From: Prochlorococcus sp. AG-402-K10
GTDB lineage: Bacteria > Cyanobacteriota > Cyanobacteriia > PCC-6307 > Cyanobiaceae
Reading direction: 5' to 3'
NCBI GenBank assembly: GCA_003216835.1
Contig: QCIF01000003.1
Coordinates: 1-64,000, forward strand
Length of the DNA: 64,000 nucleotides
This document shows, one piece after another, positions 28,796 to 38,787 of the stretch (its first letter is position 1; every line of letters begins with the position of its first letter). Position numbers and translations under genes: made by a program. The notes beneath the pieces were generated by a model. It saw only the letters and a list, made by a program, of their open reading frames with translations. It searched no databases and was not told the origin of the DNA.

Positions 28796-30126
28796 TTTTT
28801 ATCTGCGAGTGTTGCTAAATAACTACGAACATGAGTATTCCAACTGAAATGTCTATGCACACCTTCAATGCCATTTCTACTCCATAATTTCCATTCAGAA
28901 CTATTAGCAATACCTTTTTCAAGAATACCTTTGAATTTATTAATATCAGTTACGTCAACCAGTAAACCATTTTTACATTTTGATTGAATTTCTTTTGGAC
29001 CGCCATCTTCTGTTGAAATAATTGGCAAACCACAGGAAGAGGCTTCTAGTAATGTTAAGCCAAATGGTTCTGCTAAAGCTGAATTAACAAATAGTCCTCC
29101 TCTACTAGCTGCCCACCTATATAAAGATGGTATTTGAGCTGGAGTATGTTTTTTTGGATAAGCTACTTTTCCATACAAATTATACTTATCAATAATTTCA
29201 AAAATCTTTTGAAAAACATCTTTCTGTTGAGAATCAAGTTTTGAAGTACTATCACGACAACCCAATACCAAAATCAAATTAGTCTTTCTTTTTAATTTTT
29301 CAGATCTTCCATATGCTTCGACTAAAGATGGAATATTTTTCCTTCTTACAGCTCTAGCAATTGTCAACAAAGGAGGCTTTCTTAAATCCCTTAAAAAAGG
29401 AAGCATCATGTTATCTATCTCAGAAGTCTCAGTTGTTGAATGAATATGATGAAATTTATTATGATCAACTCCAGGAGCTATAACCTTAGCTTTTAGCGAA
29501 GAAAAAGAAAGATATTGAGAATATTGATGGACAGATTCCTGTTTAGTACTTGTAACCACAACATCTGCAAATTTTAAAGCTTCTTCTTCTGCCTGTATTC
29601 TCTTACTTATAAAATACAGCTTTTCTATTTTATTCTTTGTTAACCCTGCATCAAGCAATTTTCTTTGTTTTTCTCTTCCTAAGGAATGACCAGTAAAAAT
29701 CAAAGGAACCTTAAGATATTGACTTAATTTAACTCCTACATATCCAGCATCTGCATAATGTGCATGAATCCAATTTGGCTTATTATTCGTTTTTTTATAA
29801 TAATCAATTAGGTTTTCAGTTAATTCATCTAAATAAGGCCAAAGTAATTCCTTACGTAAATATTTGTTAGGCCCAAATTTAAATCTTAAAATTTTTAGGC
29901 CAGGTTCAACGAATTCTTGTTCTTTAGAATAGTCATTATCAACCTTACTATCTTGAATAAAACGAGTAACTAAATCTACTTGGTCGACTTCATTAGAATT
30001 AGCTAAACTTTTAACTAATTCTAATACGTATTTTGTTTGTCCTCCAGTATCTGAATCTCTACCTAACTCAAGATTTTTAGAACGAATTAAACCATGCAAA
30101 TGTAAATGTAAAAATTTTAAACTCAT
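28714..30126 (-). CDS. sps: Sucrose-phosphate-synthase-like glycosyltransferase
   Basis: The 470-residue protein is a GT-B, family-4 type glycosyltransferase. The N terminus FLHLHGLIRSKNLELGRDSD is followed by TGGQTKYVLELVKSLA, the signature of sucrose-phosphate and sucrose synthases. The donor-binding EX7E segment is EPFGLTLLEASSCGLPIIS near residue 365. It would join UDP-glucose and fructose-6-phosphate to sucrose-6-phosphate, an osmolyte precursor. The chain ends about 60 residues after the GT domain, so the HAD-type phosphatase domain often fused in cyanobacterial SPS is missing. A glucosylglycerate-type or other SPS-like activity cannot be excluded. Confidence 0.85.
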   Translation of the reverse strand: MSLKFLHLHLHGLIRSKNLELGRDSDTGGQTKYVLELVKSLANSNEVDQVDLVTRFIQDSKVDNDYSKEQEFVEPGLKILRFKFGPNKYLRKELLWPYLDELTENLIDYYKKTNNKPNWIHAHYADAGYVGVKLSQYLKVPLIFTGHSLGREKQRKLLDAGLTKNKIEKLYFISKRIQAEEEALKFADVVVTSTKQESVHQYSQYLSFSSLKAKVIAPGVDHNKFHHIHSTTETSEIDNMMLPFLRDLRKPPLLTIARAVRRKNIPSLVEAYGRSEKLKRKTNLILVLGCRDSTSKLDSQQKDVFQKIFEIIDKYNLYGKVAYPKKHTPAQIPSLYRWAASRGGLFVNSALAEPFGLTLLEASSCGLPIISTEDGGPKEIQSKCKNGLLVDVTDINKFKGILEKGIANSSEWKLWSRNGIEGVHRHFSWNTHVRSYLATLADKNQISRINSSSAIKQSCLKGSSSLIKPH

Positions 30127-30326
30127 TTTGTCACTTGCTATTCGATCTCTTTAATACAAATAATATGAATTTGTAGAGTAAATATTAAGAAAGCATAATG
30201 ATTTAGACTGAATTTTATTCAATAAATATCCAGAAAATAGGACTAGAAAGAACTTTGAGAAATTTTAAATAACTTTTATCAATAACCAATAAATTACAAT
30301 ACGAAGAAATACAACTAAGAAATGAC

Positions 30327-33227
30327 CTATTTAAGGACTTTTTTAAGGTATTTTGCAGTATGACTAGTCGTATGCATTGCAACATCTTCAGGAGTACCCT
30401 CAACAATAATTTCACCACCTTTATCTCCTCCATCAGGCCCTAAATCAATTATCCAATCTGAACATCTAATAACATCTAAATTATGTTCAATAACAACTAC
30501 TGAATTACCTTTATCAACCAAACGTTGTATAACATCCATTAATTTGTGGACATCGTAAAAACTTAAACCAGTAGTTGGCTCATCAATTAAATATAAAGTT
30601 TTACCTGTTGCTCTTTTGGATAACTCAGTCGCTAATTTTACTCTTTGAGCCTCTCCTCCAGATAATGTTGGTGCTGGCTGACCTAATTTAACGTAACCAA
30701 GACCTACATCTACTAAAGTAGATAATCTATCAGCAGCTTGAGGTATAGCTGAGAAAGTTTCGGCAGCCTGTTCAACTGTCATTTCTAAAACATCAGAGAT
30801 ATTAAAGCCTTTATATTTGACTTGAAGAGTTTCTCTATTAAAACGTGCTCCTTTGCAAACCTCACATTGCACATATACATCAGGTAAAAAATTCATTTCA
30901 ATAACATTAACTCCCTGCCCTTTACATGCTTCGCATCTCCCTCCTTTTACATTAAAACTAAATTGACCAGCTTGATATCCTCTTGCTTTAGCTTCTACTG
31001 TCGCAGTAAATATCTGTCTAATTGGATCAAAAGCTCCTGTATAAGTTGCAGGGTTTGATCTCGGGGTTCTTCCTATTGGTGATTGATCAATAACAATAAC
31101 TTTATCAATTGCTTTTATACCTTTTAATTCTTTAACACCGTTAGGAAAAGGAACTTTTAATCCTAAAGAATGACACAAAGCAGGATGAAGTAATTCATTA
31201 ACTAACGTACTTTTGCCACTTCCACTTACTCCAGTTACAGAAACAAGTCTACCTAAAGGAAATTCTACCGAAATATTCTTTAAATTATTTTTAGAGCAGT
31301 TATTTAAAATTAGGCTTTTTTTCACCGATGATCTTCGCTCTTTTGGAGTAGGAATTGACTTTTTCCCACTAAGGTAAGCTCCAGTTAAAGATTTCTCTGA
31401 TTTCAGTACGTCATCAAATGTTCCTTGTGCAATAATTTCGCCACCATAAACTCCCGCACCTGGTCCAATATCGACCAAGTAATCTGCACTTTTCATGGTA
31501 TCTTCGTCATGTTCAACAACAACTAATGTATTTCCTAAATCCCTTAGGCTTTTTAGTGTTTCCAATAATCTGTCATTATCTCTCTGATGTAAACCAATAC
31601 TTGGTTCATCTAAGACATATAACACACCAGTAAGGCCTGCTCCTATTTGCGTAGCCAATCTTATACGCTGAGCCTCTCCTCCGGACAACGTCATTGCTGG
31701 CCTGTCTAATGTTAAATAATCCAAACCTACATTGATAAGAAACTTTAAACGTAAACGAATCTCCTTTAAAACCAATTCGCCTATTTGTTTTTGCTTTTCT
31801 GATAAAGCAATATTTTCCTTAGCTTCATTACTTATTCCCATTATTCTCTCTACATGTAATAAGGTTTCTGAAACACTAATAGAAGTTAAGTCAGTAATGT
31901 TGTAAGGCCCAAGTTTCACAGCAAGAGCCTCTGGTCTTAATCTTTTACCCGCACAAGTTTTACAAGGAACTAATTCAAGATACTTTTCTAATTTTTGTTT
32001 AACTGATTCTCCATTGGCTTCGGTTAATTGCCTCTCTAAAATTGGCAAAATTCCTTCAAAGGGCCTTTCAAAACCACTGGAAGTTTTAAAACGGCTATCA
32101 GCTTGGATTAAGATTGGCTTATCAGAGCCAAAAAGCAAAACATTTTTTTGAAGATCAGTTAATTCCTTCCAAGCAGTTTTTAGTTCAAAACCATAAGCCT
32201 GACCAACTGAATATAGTAACGAGAAGTAATACGTATTATCTTTTTCACTCCAAGGTGCTATTGCAGCATAGACAGGTAAAGACTTATCTGGAATTACTCT
32301 ATCTGCAGTAAATTTTTTTAAATAACCTATCCCATGACAATCTGGGCATGCCCCATAAGGACTGTTAAAAGAAAATAATCTAGGAGAAAGTTCTTCTACG
32401 ATAGACCCATGAATTGGGCAAGCATAATTCTCTGAATATAATGTTTCTCTGGCTAAATTTGTAGGTAAATTCTCCCCTTTTTTTGGAACAACTTCTACAA
32501 TTGCTAATCCATCTCCCCTCTTGAGACAAGTTTGCAAAGAATCATTCAATCGTTCTTGTATGCCTTCTCTTGAAATTAATCGATCTACTACAACCTCAAT
32601 ATTATGTGTTTGATTTTTGTCTAGTTCAATACTATCTGCTAGCTCTCTAACCTCACTATTGATTCTTACTCTAGCAAAACCTTCAGCAGCTAATCCGCTA
32701 AGCAATTTGGAATGTGTTCCTTTTTTCCCTCTTACAACAGGAGCCAACAATTGATATCTTGTACCTTCGGGTAATAAAACTATTTGATCAACCATTTCAT
32801 CAATTGTTTGAGGAGCAATTGGATTCCCACAGTGATGACAATGAGGCTCACCTGCTCGACCAAACAATAATCTTAAATAATCTTGTATCTCAGTAACTGT
32901 TCCGACAGTTGAACGAGGATTATGGCTTGTCGATTTTTGATCTATTGATATAGCAGGTGACAAGCCCTCAATATTATCAACATCTGGTTTATCAACTTGA
33001 CCTAAAAATTGTCTAGCATAAGCAGAAAGACTCTCAACATATCTACGTTGGCCTTCAGCAAAAATAGTATCGAATGCTAAAGAACTTTTCCCACTACCAC
33101 TTACCCCTGTAAAAACTATAAATTTATTTCTTGGAAGAGAAAGATCAATATTTTTAAGATTATGTTGACGAGCTCCTCTTATATTTATTCCATTATCTTC
33201 TGTCAAACTATTATTATTTTTAACCAT
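30327..33227 (-). CDS. uvrA: UvrABC excinuclease subunit A
   Basis: The 966-residue protein is a dual ABC ATPase for nucleotide excision repair. Both Walker A motifs are seen (FTGVSGSGKSSLAFDTI near residue 38, VTGVSGSGKSTLVNELL near 665), as are two ABC signatures in LSGGEAQRIRLATQIG and LSGGEAQRVKLATELS. Zinc-binding cysteine pairs lie in CHHCGNPIAP, CPDCHGIG and CEACKGQG...CEVCKGARF. It scans DNA for damage with UvrB in the cytoplasm, relevant for a sunlit surface organism. It is followed on the minus strand by the sps-like gene after a 200-base gap and preceded by recN. Confidence 0.97.
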   Translation of the reverse strand: MVKNNNSLTEDNGINIRGARQHNLKNIDLSLPRNKFIVFTGVSGSGKSSLAFDTIFAEGQRRYVESLSAYARQFLGQVDKPDVDNIEGLSPAISIDQKSTSHNPRSTVGTVTEIQDYLRLLFGRAGEPHCHHCGNPIAPQTIDEMVDQIVLLPEGTRYQLLAPVVRGKKGTHSKLLSGLAAEGFARVRINSEVRELADSIELDKNQTHNIEVVVDRLISREGIQERLNDSLQTCLKRGDGLAIVEVVPKKGENLPTNLARETLYSENYACPIHGSIVEELSPRLFSFNSPYGACPDCHGIGYLKKFTADRVIPDKSLPVYAAIAPWSEKDNTYYFSLLYSVGQAYGFELKTAWKELTDLQKNVLLFGSDKPILIQADSRFKTSSGFERPFEGILPILERQLTEANGESVKQKLEKYLELVPCKTCAGKRLRPEALAVKLGPYNITDLTSISVSETLLHVERIMGISNEAKENIALSEKQKQIGELVLKEIRLRLKFLINVGLDYLTLDRPAMTLSGGEAQRIRLATQIGAGLTGVLYVLDEPSIGLHQRDNDRLLETLKSLRDLGNTLVVVEHDEDTMKSADYLVDIGPGAGVYGGEIIAQGTFDDVLKSEKSLTGAYLSGKKSIPTPKERRSSVKKSLILNNCSKNNLKNISVEFPLGRLVSVTGVSGSGKSTLVNELLHPALCHSLGLKVPFPNGVKELKGIKAIDKVIVIDQSPIGRTPRSNPATYTGAFDPIRQIFTATVEAKARGYQAGQFSFNVKGGRCEACKGQGVNVIEMNFLPDVYVQCEVCKGARFNRETLQVKYKGFNISDVLEMTVEQAAETFSAIPQAADRLSTLVDVGLGYVKLGQPAPTLSGGEAQRVKLATELSKRATGKTLYLIDEPTTGLSFYDVHKLMDVIQRLVDKGNSVVVIEHNLDVIRCSDWIIDLGPDGGDKGGEIIVEGTPEDVAMHTTSHTAKYLKKVLK

Positions 33228-33281
33228 GTTTAAATCTATATTTGATTTAAAAAAACCTATTATAGTAGAAATTTGTTTTTT

Positions 33282-34961
33282 TTACGCAGCAGCTCTATCG
33301 AGAAGTATCGAAGCGTAATCATTTGCCTCTCCAAAACCTCCTCCGATCAATTCTATTAATTCACCCTGTCTATCTTTTTTTGTCATCAATTTTGAAATAG
33401 AAGTATAAGTTAATCCATTTATTACCTTCTTCTTTACTTTAAAATGGACTTTTGCAGCAGCAGCTAAAAAAGGCTGGTGAGTAATACATAAAATCTGCTG
33501 ATCTTTTGAAATTAATTTTATTAGTTCTACCAATGAAAATAACGACTTACCACTTAAACCACTATCAATCTCATCTAAGAAGAAAGTATTAGGCTTTTTA
33601 GAAATACTTGATTTAAAAGCTAATAAAAATCTAGACATTTCTCCGCCAGAAATAACTTTAGAAAGGGGGGCTAGTTTTTGATCAGGATTTGCAGAAAACA
33701 AAAAATTAATATTATCAGTACCATCACTTGAAGGATTAATTTTGTCAAATTCAATAGCAAACTTTGCATTTCCCAAACCTAAGTTTTTTAAAATAGACAT
33801 AACTGAATCCTGCAATTTATTCGCAATTAGTTTTCTTTCTTCAGACTGAATAGCAAAAAGAGAATTTAAATAAATCTCTAATTTATTTATTTCAACTTCC
33901 AATTTGTTAATTTCATCTTCATAAACATTGCTCGATAAATAACTCTTTAGATGATCTCGCTTTTCAATTAGTTGAGGCAAGTCTAGAGAAAAAGTTCTTT
34001 CTAAGTTTTTTAAAAAAAATAATCGTTTTTGAATATCTTCAAGACTAATTTCACTACTTTCCTCTTGTTGGATATATGAGTTAAGTTCAAAAATTAAATT
34101 TTCTACATAATCCTTAAGAATACATAATTTTTCTCTAAATTCATTTATTTTCAAATCAAATACTGCAGTTTTATTAAAAAATTTTATTGACTTATCAATC
34201 AAAAGTTCTACTGATGGTTCATCATCGCTAAAGTTATTTAAATTCTTTAAAGTTCCTTTAATTGAATTATTAATTTCAAGACTATTTGCAAGCTTTTTTT
34301 CTTGTGATTCTAATTCACAAATTTCATCAACAGTTGTTAAATTTGCTTGTTCTAAAAGATGAAACATCTCTTTAATTGCTAAATTATCATCTTTTTGCTT
34401 TTTACTTAATTTTATTTTCTCTGCCATTAACCCCTTTAAGGTCATAAATTTTTTCCATTCATTTTTGATATTAACGTTAGTTTCCCTTAATTCTTTTGAA
34501 CCTAAATCATCAATAATTAATCTTCTATATTCTTGTGAATCAAATAAAAAGCTGTCAGATTGGCCAGCAAAATCTATTAAAAAGCGTCCAAGTTCTTGTA
34601 AAAGTTTTTTATTTATTGATAAATCATTAAGAGTATATTTAGAAAGAACTTTATTATTTTTTTTAAAAGATTTTCTTTTAATAATTAATTCTGATAAATT
34701 TTCTTGAAAACCATTATTAATTAACCAATTATTAATCTGCGAGGAAGAAGAGAATTTTGACTCAATTAAACAATAATCTTTTTCTGGACGAATTAAATGA
34801 TTTAAAGGTATATTGGTTCCACCAAATAAAACATTTAAAGAATCCAAAATCAGTGATTTTCCTGAGCCTGAATCCCCAGTAAGTACATTCAAACCTTTTT
34901 CGAAATTAATTTCTATAATTTCAATTAAGGCAACATTCTTTAATTTTAATTGTATTAACAT
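33282..34961 (-). CDS. recN: DNA repair protein RecN
   Basis: The 559-residue SMC-like ATPase has a Walker A motif LTGDSGSGKSLILDSLNVL near residue 28. A long charged central region (about 150-380) is compatible with a coiled coil. The C terminus has the signature VISGGEMSRFLLAFKSSI, then a Walker B in TFFLDEIDSGLSG. It acts early in double-strand-break repair by gathering broken ends. It lies 54 bases upstream of uvrA on the same strand, forming a repair pair. It is divergent from the ABC1 kinase with a 68-base spacer. Confidence 0.95.
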   Translation of the reverse strand: MLIQLKLKNVALIEIIEINFEKGLNVLTGDSGSGKSLILDSLNVLFGGTNIPLNHLIRPEKDYCLIESKFSSSSQINNWLINNGFQENLSELIIKRKSFKKNNKVLSKYTLNDLSINKKLLQELGRFLIDFAGQSDSFLFDSQEYRRLIIDDLGSKELRETNVNIKNEWKKFMTLKGLMAEKIKLSKKQKDDNLAIKEMFHLLEQANLTTVDEICELESQEKKLANSLEINNSIKGTLKNLNNFSDDEPSVELLIDKSIKFFNKTAVFDLKINEFREKLCILKDYVENLIFELNSYIQQEESSEISLEDIQKRLFFLKNLERTFSLDLPQLIEKRDHLKSYLSSNVYEDEINKLEVEINKLEIYLNSLFAIQSEERKLIANKLQDSVMSILKNLGLGNAKFAIEFDKINPSSDGTDNINFLFSANPDQKLAPLSKVISGGEMSRFLLAFKSSISKKPNTFFLDEIDSGLSGKSLFSLVELIKLISKDQQILCITHQPFLAAAAKVHFKVKKKVINGLTYTSISKLMTKKDRQGELIELIGGGFGEANDYASILLDRAAA

Positions 34962-35029
34962 GATAAATCTTCCATATAAAGAAATTAGCTCCTTTTTTCA
35001 AAAAATAAAGGTTTTAAATAAATAAAGTT

Positions 35030-36886
35030 ATGAATGGAGATTTTACAGATTTTATTGAGGTTTCAGGACTCCTGAAGTATGATCCAGAAACAATTTCTAA
35101 AATTTACCAAAAAAATCCAAAAAGGTTATTAAAAAGATTGTGGCAAACGCTTATTCCTATATTTGCATATATTGTTTCTGTTGGATGGGATAAATTAACT
35201 GGAAAATTAAAACAAGAAAGAAACGCAAGATTAAGAGCCAAACAGTTAACTAATTTATTAGTAGAATTAGGACCTGCATTTGTTAAAGCGGGTCAAGCTT
35301 TATCTACTAGACCAGATATTATTCCTGCGATTCTCTTAGAAGAATTATCCGAATTACAGGATCAATTACCAGGCTTTGATGGAAACAAAGCTATGGAACT
35401 AATAGAAGAGGATCTAAACTCAAAAATTGATGACATATTTTTATCTATTGAGAAAGAACCAATTTCTGCCGCATCTTTGGGACAAGTTCACAAAGCTATT
35501 CTAAAAAACCAAGAAATTGTTGCAGTTAAAGTGCAGCGACCTGGTTTAAGAGAACAAATAACTCTAGATCTATATATTGTTAGAAATATTGCGTATTGGT
35601 TAAAAAATAATATTGGATTGATAAGAAGTGATCTAGTGGCATTGATTGATGAATTAGGTAAAAGAGTTTTTGAAGAGATGGATTACTTAAACGAGGCTGC
35701 AAATGCTGAAAAATTTAGAAATCTGCATAAGAATAATCAAATGATTGCCGTTCCCAAAATATACAAAGAAATAACATCAAGAAGAGTTTTAACAATGGAA
35801 TGGATCGATGGAACAAAACTTACAAATTTAGAAGACGTTAAAAAATTAGGTATAGATCCTGACAAAATGATTGATATAGGAGTTCAGTGTAGTTTAGAGC
35901 AACTTTTAGAACATGGTTTCTTTCATGCCGACCCCCATCCAGGAAATTTATTAGCTTTGAAAGATGGCAGATTATGCTACTTAGATTTTGGAATGATGAG
36001 TGAAGTTTCTAGAGAATCTAGATCTGGTTTAATCCAAGCAGTTGTTCATTTAGTAAATAAAAACTTTGATAAATTATCGCAAGACTTTGTAAAGCTTGGA
36101 TTCTTATCAGAAGAGGTTAATCTTGAACCAATCGTTCCAGCTTTTCAAGATGTATTTATAAATGCCGTAGAGGAAGGTGTTTCGAAAATGGATTTTAAAA
36201 GCGTAACTGATGATATGTCAGGAGTTATGTATAAATTCCCATTTAAATTACCACCATACTATGCACTTATAATTAGGTCATTACTAACTTTAGAAGGGAT
36301 TGCTCTTAGTGTTGATCCAAACTTTAAAATATTAGGAGCAGCTTACCCATATTTTGCAAAACGATTAATGGAAGATCCTGATCCGGAACTTAGAGAAAGT
36401 TTAAAAGAAATGCTCTTTGATGACAAAAAGTTTAAATGGGACCGCCTAGAAGATCTTCTTTCAAATGCTGCAAAACAAACAAATTTGGACTTAGAAAAAC
36501 TTTTAGATGAAATAATAAATCTTCTTTTTTCTCCTAAGGGAGGATTTCTTAGAAACGAAATAATTGAAAGTTTAACAAATCAAATCGATTCAATTGGTTT
36601 GACATTTTTAAAAAATTTCAACAACTTCCTTCCAAAATCTATTAAATTAAATATTAATAGTGATAATAATAATTTAAATGACTTAATAATATATATAGAA
36701 CCATTAAAAAATTTCTTAGAAATTTTACAAAAAATACCAGGATACTCAATTGATATTTTTCTGAAGAGAATTCCGAGACTTATAAACGAACCTTACACAA
36801 AAGAAATGAGTTTCAAAATAGCTAAAAAAGTAACAGAAAAAGGAGTAGTAAGGCTTGTAAAAATTGCTGCAGGTACTAATATTTAA
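35030..36886 (+). CDS. ABC1/UbiB-family atypical protein kinase
   Basis: The 618-residue protein has the ABC1 motifs in order. KAGQALSTRPD (the KxGQ motif) is near residue 85, then ISAASLGQVHKA (the alanine-rich loop) near 144. VAVKVQRPG holds the ATP lysine, FHADPHPGNLLAL is the catalytic loop near 298, and YLDFGMM is the metal-binding aspartate. Cyanobacterial and plastid members act in prenylquinone and tocopherol homeostasis at membranes. The C-terminal 200 residues are an extension of no known domain that I recognise. It starts a three-gene plus-strand run to thrC. Confidence 0.9.
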   Translation: MNGDFTDFIEVSGLLKYDPETISKIYQKNPKRLLKRLWQTLIPIFAYIVSVGWDKLTGKLKQERNARLRAKQLTNLLVELGPAFVKAGQALSTRPDIIPAILLEELSELQDQLPGFDGNKAMELIEEDLNSKIDDIFLSIEKEPISAASLGQVHKAILKNQEIVAVKVQRPGLREQITLDLYIVRNIAYWLKNNIGLIRSDLVALIDELGKRVFEEMDYLNEAANAEKFRNLHKNNQMIAVPKIYKEITSRRVLTMEWIDGTKLTNLEDVKKLGIDPDKMIDIGVQCSLEQLLEHGFFHADPHPGNLLALKDGRLCYLDFGMMSEVSRESRSGLIQAVVHLVNKNFDKLSQDFVKLGFLSEEVNLEPIVPAFQDVFINAVEEGVSKMDFKSVTDDMSGVMYKFPFKLPPYYALIIRSLLTLEGIALSVDPNFKILGAAYPYFAKRLMEDPDPELRESLKEMLFDDKKFKWDRLEDLLSNAAKQTNLDLEKLLDEIINLLFSPKGGFLRNEIIESLTNQIDSIGLTFLKNFNNFLPKSIKLNINSDNNNLNDLIIYIEPLKNFLEILQKIPGYSIDIFLKRIPRLINEPYTKEMSFKIAKKVTEKGVVRLVKIAAGTNI

Positions 36887-36887
36887 A

Positions 36888-37460
36888 ATGAAATTGTCTA
36901 AAGATATAATTCCTAAAATCAGTGCAATTTTAATTATTAATGCATTTTTCTTTAATACTCCAGAAGTTAAATGTGCTGAAAATATTAAAATAATTTATAG
37001 CATCTTTTCTAGAACAATTGAAGTAGATTCTTTAAAAAAATTTGCTGAAGAAGGTTATGCATCAAACAATTTAAGAAGAATTTTAAGAGCAACTGGATCT
37101 TCAGATGAAAAAATTCAAGATACATTAAACAAAAATTTTGAAGTCCCAATTACTATTGCAAGCAAATTAGTTAATTCCGAAATAGGGAATGTCTTTTTGA
37201 CAAGACTTTCAGCAATAATTCATCCAACCAGAGCAAAAGATGAAAGAACTGGTAAACTTGCTCTAAAAGCTAGCGTAATACAAGGTTTAAATCTAGGAGG
37301 TGGAAAGATAAATCTTCTTAATTTTTTTGATGCATACCCAACTAAAACTGTTATTTTAAATGTCAACGCTTTGAGCAAAGTTTTGAATAAAGTAGAATCA
37401 ATTTCAGAATTATTAGACTTTTTCACAAATTCTCCTCTAGAAAAAATTAAACCAAATTAA
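36888..37460 (+). CDS. Secreted stand-alone DUF1400 protein
   Basis: I chose ATG 36888 (190 residues), just after the ABC1 stop; ATG 36864 would overlap that gene. The N terminus MKLSKDIIPKISAILIINAF leads to a cleavage-like site near VKCAE, so export to periplasm or thylakoid lumen is likely. The rest resembles DUF1400, which in cyanobacteria is usually the N-terminal part of longer alpha/beta-hydrolase proteins (IIYSIFSRTIEVDSLKKFAEEG and the later IQGLNLGGGKINLLNFFDAYP). The hydrolase domain is not present here, and no GxSxG motif is seen. Function unknown. Confidence 0.78.
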   Translation: MKLSKDIIPKISAILIINAFFFNTPEVKCAENIKIIYSIFSRTIEVDSLKKFAEEGYASNNLRRILRATGSSDEKIQDTLNKNFEVPITIASKLVNSEIGNVFLTRLSAIIHPTRAKDERTGKLALKASVIQGLNLGGGKINLLNFFDAYPTKTVILNVNALSKVLNKVESISELLDFFTNSPLEKIKPN

Positions 37461-37466
37461 AGAATT

Positions 37467-38570
37467 ATGTTGTTAGTAAATAAAATCAAAAACAAACTTC
37501 ATCTTAACTACAGAAAAAAAAGATGGCCTGGTTTAATTAATGCGTATAAAAATTATCTACCAGTTACATTGAATACTCCTATTGTCTCACTAAATGAAGG
37601 CAATACTCCCTTAATACTTAGCAATTCAATTAGTCAATTAATTGGAAACGGAACTAAAGTTTATTTAAAATATGATGGTCTTAATCCTACTGGATCTTTC
37701 AAAGATAGAGGAATGACAATGGCGATTAGTAAAGCAAAAGAAGAAGGTCAACAAGCAGTAATTTGTGCTAGCACTGGAAACACTTCTGCTGCTGCTGCTG
37801 CTTATGCTTCTAGAGGTGGATTAAAATCATATGTTTTAATCCCTGAAGGTTTTGTTGCTCAAGGAAAACTTGCTCAAGCTTTGATGTATGGTGCGGAAAT
37901 AATATCTATAAAAGGTAATTTCGATAAAGCTTTAGAAATAGTACAAGAATTATCTTCAAAACATCCAATAGAACTTGTAAATTCTGTTAATCCATACCGA
38001 ATACAAGGTCAAAAAACTGCAGCCTTTGAAATAGTGGATGACTTAGGTCATGCACCTGATTGGCTTTGTATTCCAATGGGAAATGCAGGTAATATAACTG
38101 CATATTGGTTAGGTTTTCAAGAATATTTAAAAATAAAAAGAAATTTAAAATTACCAATAATGATGGGTTTCCAATCTGAAGGTTCTGCACCATTAGTAAA
38201 TAATATAATTGTTAAAAACCCAGAGACAATCGCAACAGCTATTAGAATAGGGAATCCAGTTAATAGAGAAAAAGCAAAAGAAGTTAAAAAAGAAAGTAAA
38301 GGGGACTTTCAGTCTGTAACAGACGAAGAAATAATAAATGCTTATAAAATACTTGCTAAAGAAGGTGTTTTTTGTGAACCTGCAAGCGCTGCATCAGTTG
38401 CAGGATTAATAAAAAATAAAAATAGAATAAAGAAAGAATCAACTATTGTTTGTGTTTTAACTGGAAATGGCTTAAAAGATCCTGAGTGTGCAATCAAAAA
38501 TAACGATGCGATTTTTAGAAAAAATGTTGAACCTTCGTTAAAAGATATAACCAAAATATTAGGATATTAA
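37467..38570 (+). CDS. thrC: Threonine synthase
   Basis: The 367-residue fold-type II PLP enzyme has the cofactor lysine in [13 protein letters not shown] near residue 75 and a phosphate-binding glycine-rich loop [10 protein letters not shown] near 201. [20 protein letters not shown] is near 100. It converts O-phosphohomoserine to threonine. A short alternating CTG run within codons for the alanine stretch is ordinary coding. It is the last gene before the origin region, reading toward dnaN. Confidence 0.96.
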   Translation: MLLVNKIKNKLHLNYRKKRWPGLINAYKNYLPVTLNTPIVSLNEGNTPLILSNSISQLIGNGTKVYLKYDGLNPTGSFKDRGMTMAISKAKEEGQQAVICASTGNTSAAAAAYASRGGLKSYVLIPEGFVAQGKLAQALMYGAEIISIKGNFDKALEIVQELSSKHPIELVNSVNPYRIQGQKTAAFEIVDDLGHAPDWLCIPMGNAGNITAYWLGFQEYLKIKRNLKLPIMMGFQSEGSAPLVNNIIVKNPETIATAIRIGNPVNREKAKEVKKESKGDFQSVTDEEIINAYKILAKEGVFCEPASAASVAGLIKNKNRIKKESTIVCVLTGNGLKDPECAIKNNDAIFRKNVEPSLKDITKILGY

Positions 38571-38592
38571 TTAAACCAAAAATATTAGTGTC

Positions 38593-38601
38593 TGTGGAAA
38601 C
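38593..38601 (-). promoter_or_regulatory. DnaA box, reverse orientation
   Basis: TGTGGAAAC on the plus strand reads GTTTCCACA on the minus strand, sharing eight bases (TTTCCACA) with the cyanobacterial DnaA box TTTTCCACA. It sits about 20 bases after the thrC stop and faces the tandem boxes 165 bases away. Confidence 0.6.
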
Positions 38602-38765
38602 AAATTAAAACTAAAATATAATTGTTGATAAAAAGTTAAATACAACTTAAAAATGTTAAATTTTTTTTAATCAATTTAATAAATTAAAAATAAATCAACA
38701 TAAATAAATATCTCTCCACATATATATTTTTAATAAACTTTTGTATTACAAAGGTTTTTAATCAA

Positions 38766-38783
38766 CTTTCCACAATTTCCACA
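38766..38783 (+). promoter_or_regulatory. Two abutting DnaA boxes
   Basis: CTTTCCACA (38766-38774) is directly followed by ATTTCCACA (38775-38783) with no spacer. Each differs from TTTTCCACA only at the first base. A head-to-tail, zero-spacer pair beside an AT-rich unwinding segment is the arrangement that anchors DnaA filament growth in characterised origins. Confidence 0.75.
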
Positions 38784-38787
38784 AAAA

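Noticed and set aside
30127..30326. Possible small gene between uvrA and the sps-like gene
   Set aside because: The minus-strand ORF there runs into uvrA in another frame and shows no protein-like features; nothing else is seen in the 200-base gap.
37780..37806. CTG/GCT trinucleotide run in thrC
   Set aside because: It encodes the conserved alanine stretch of the family and needs no special explanation.
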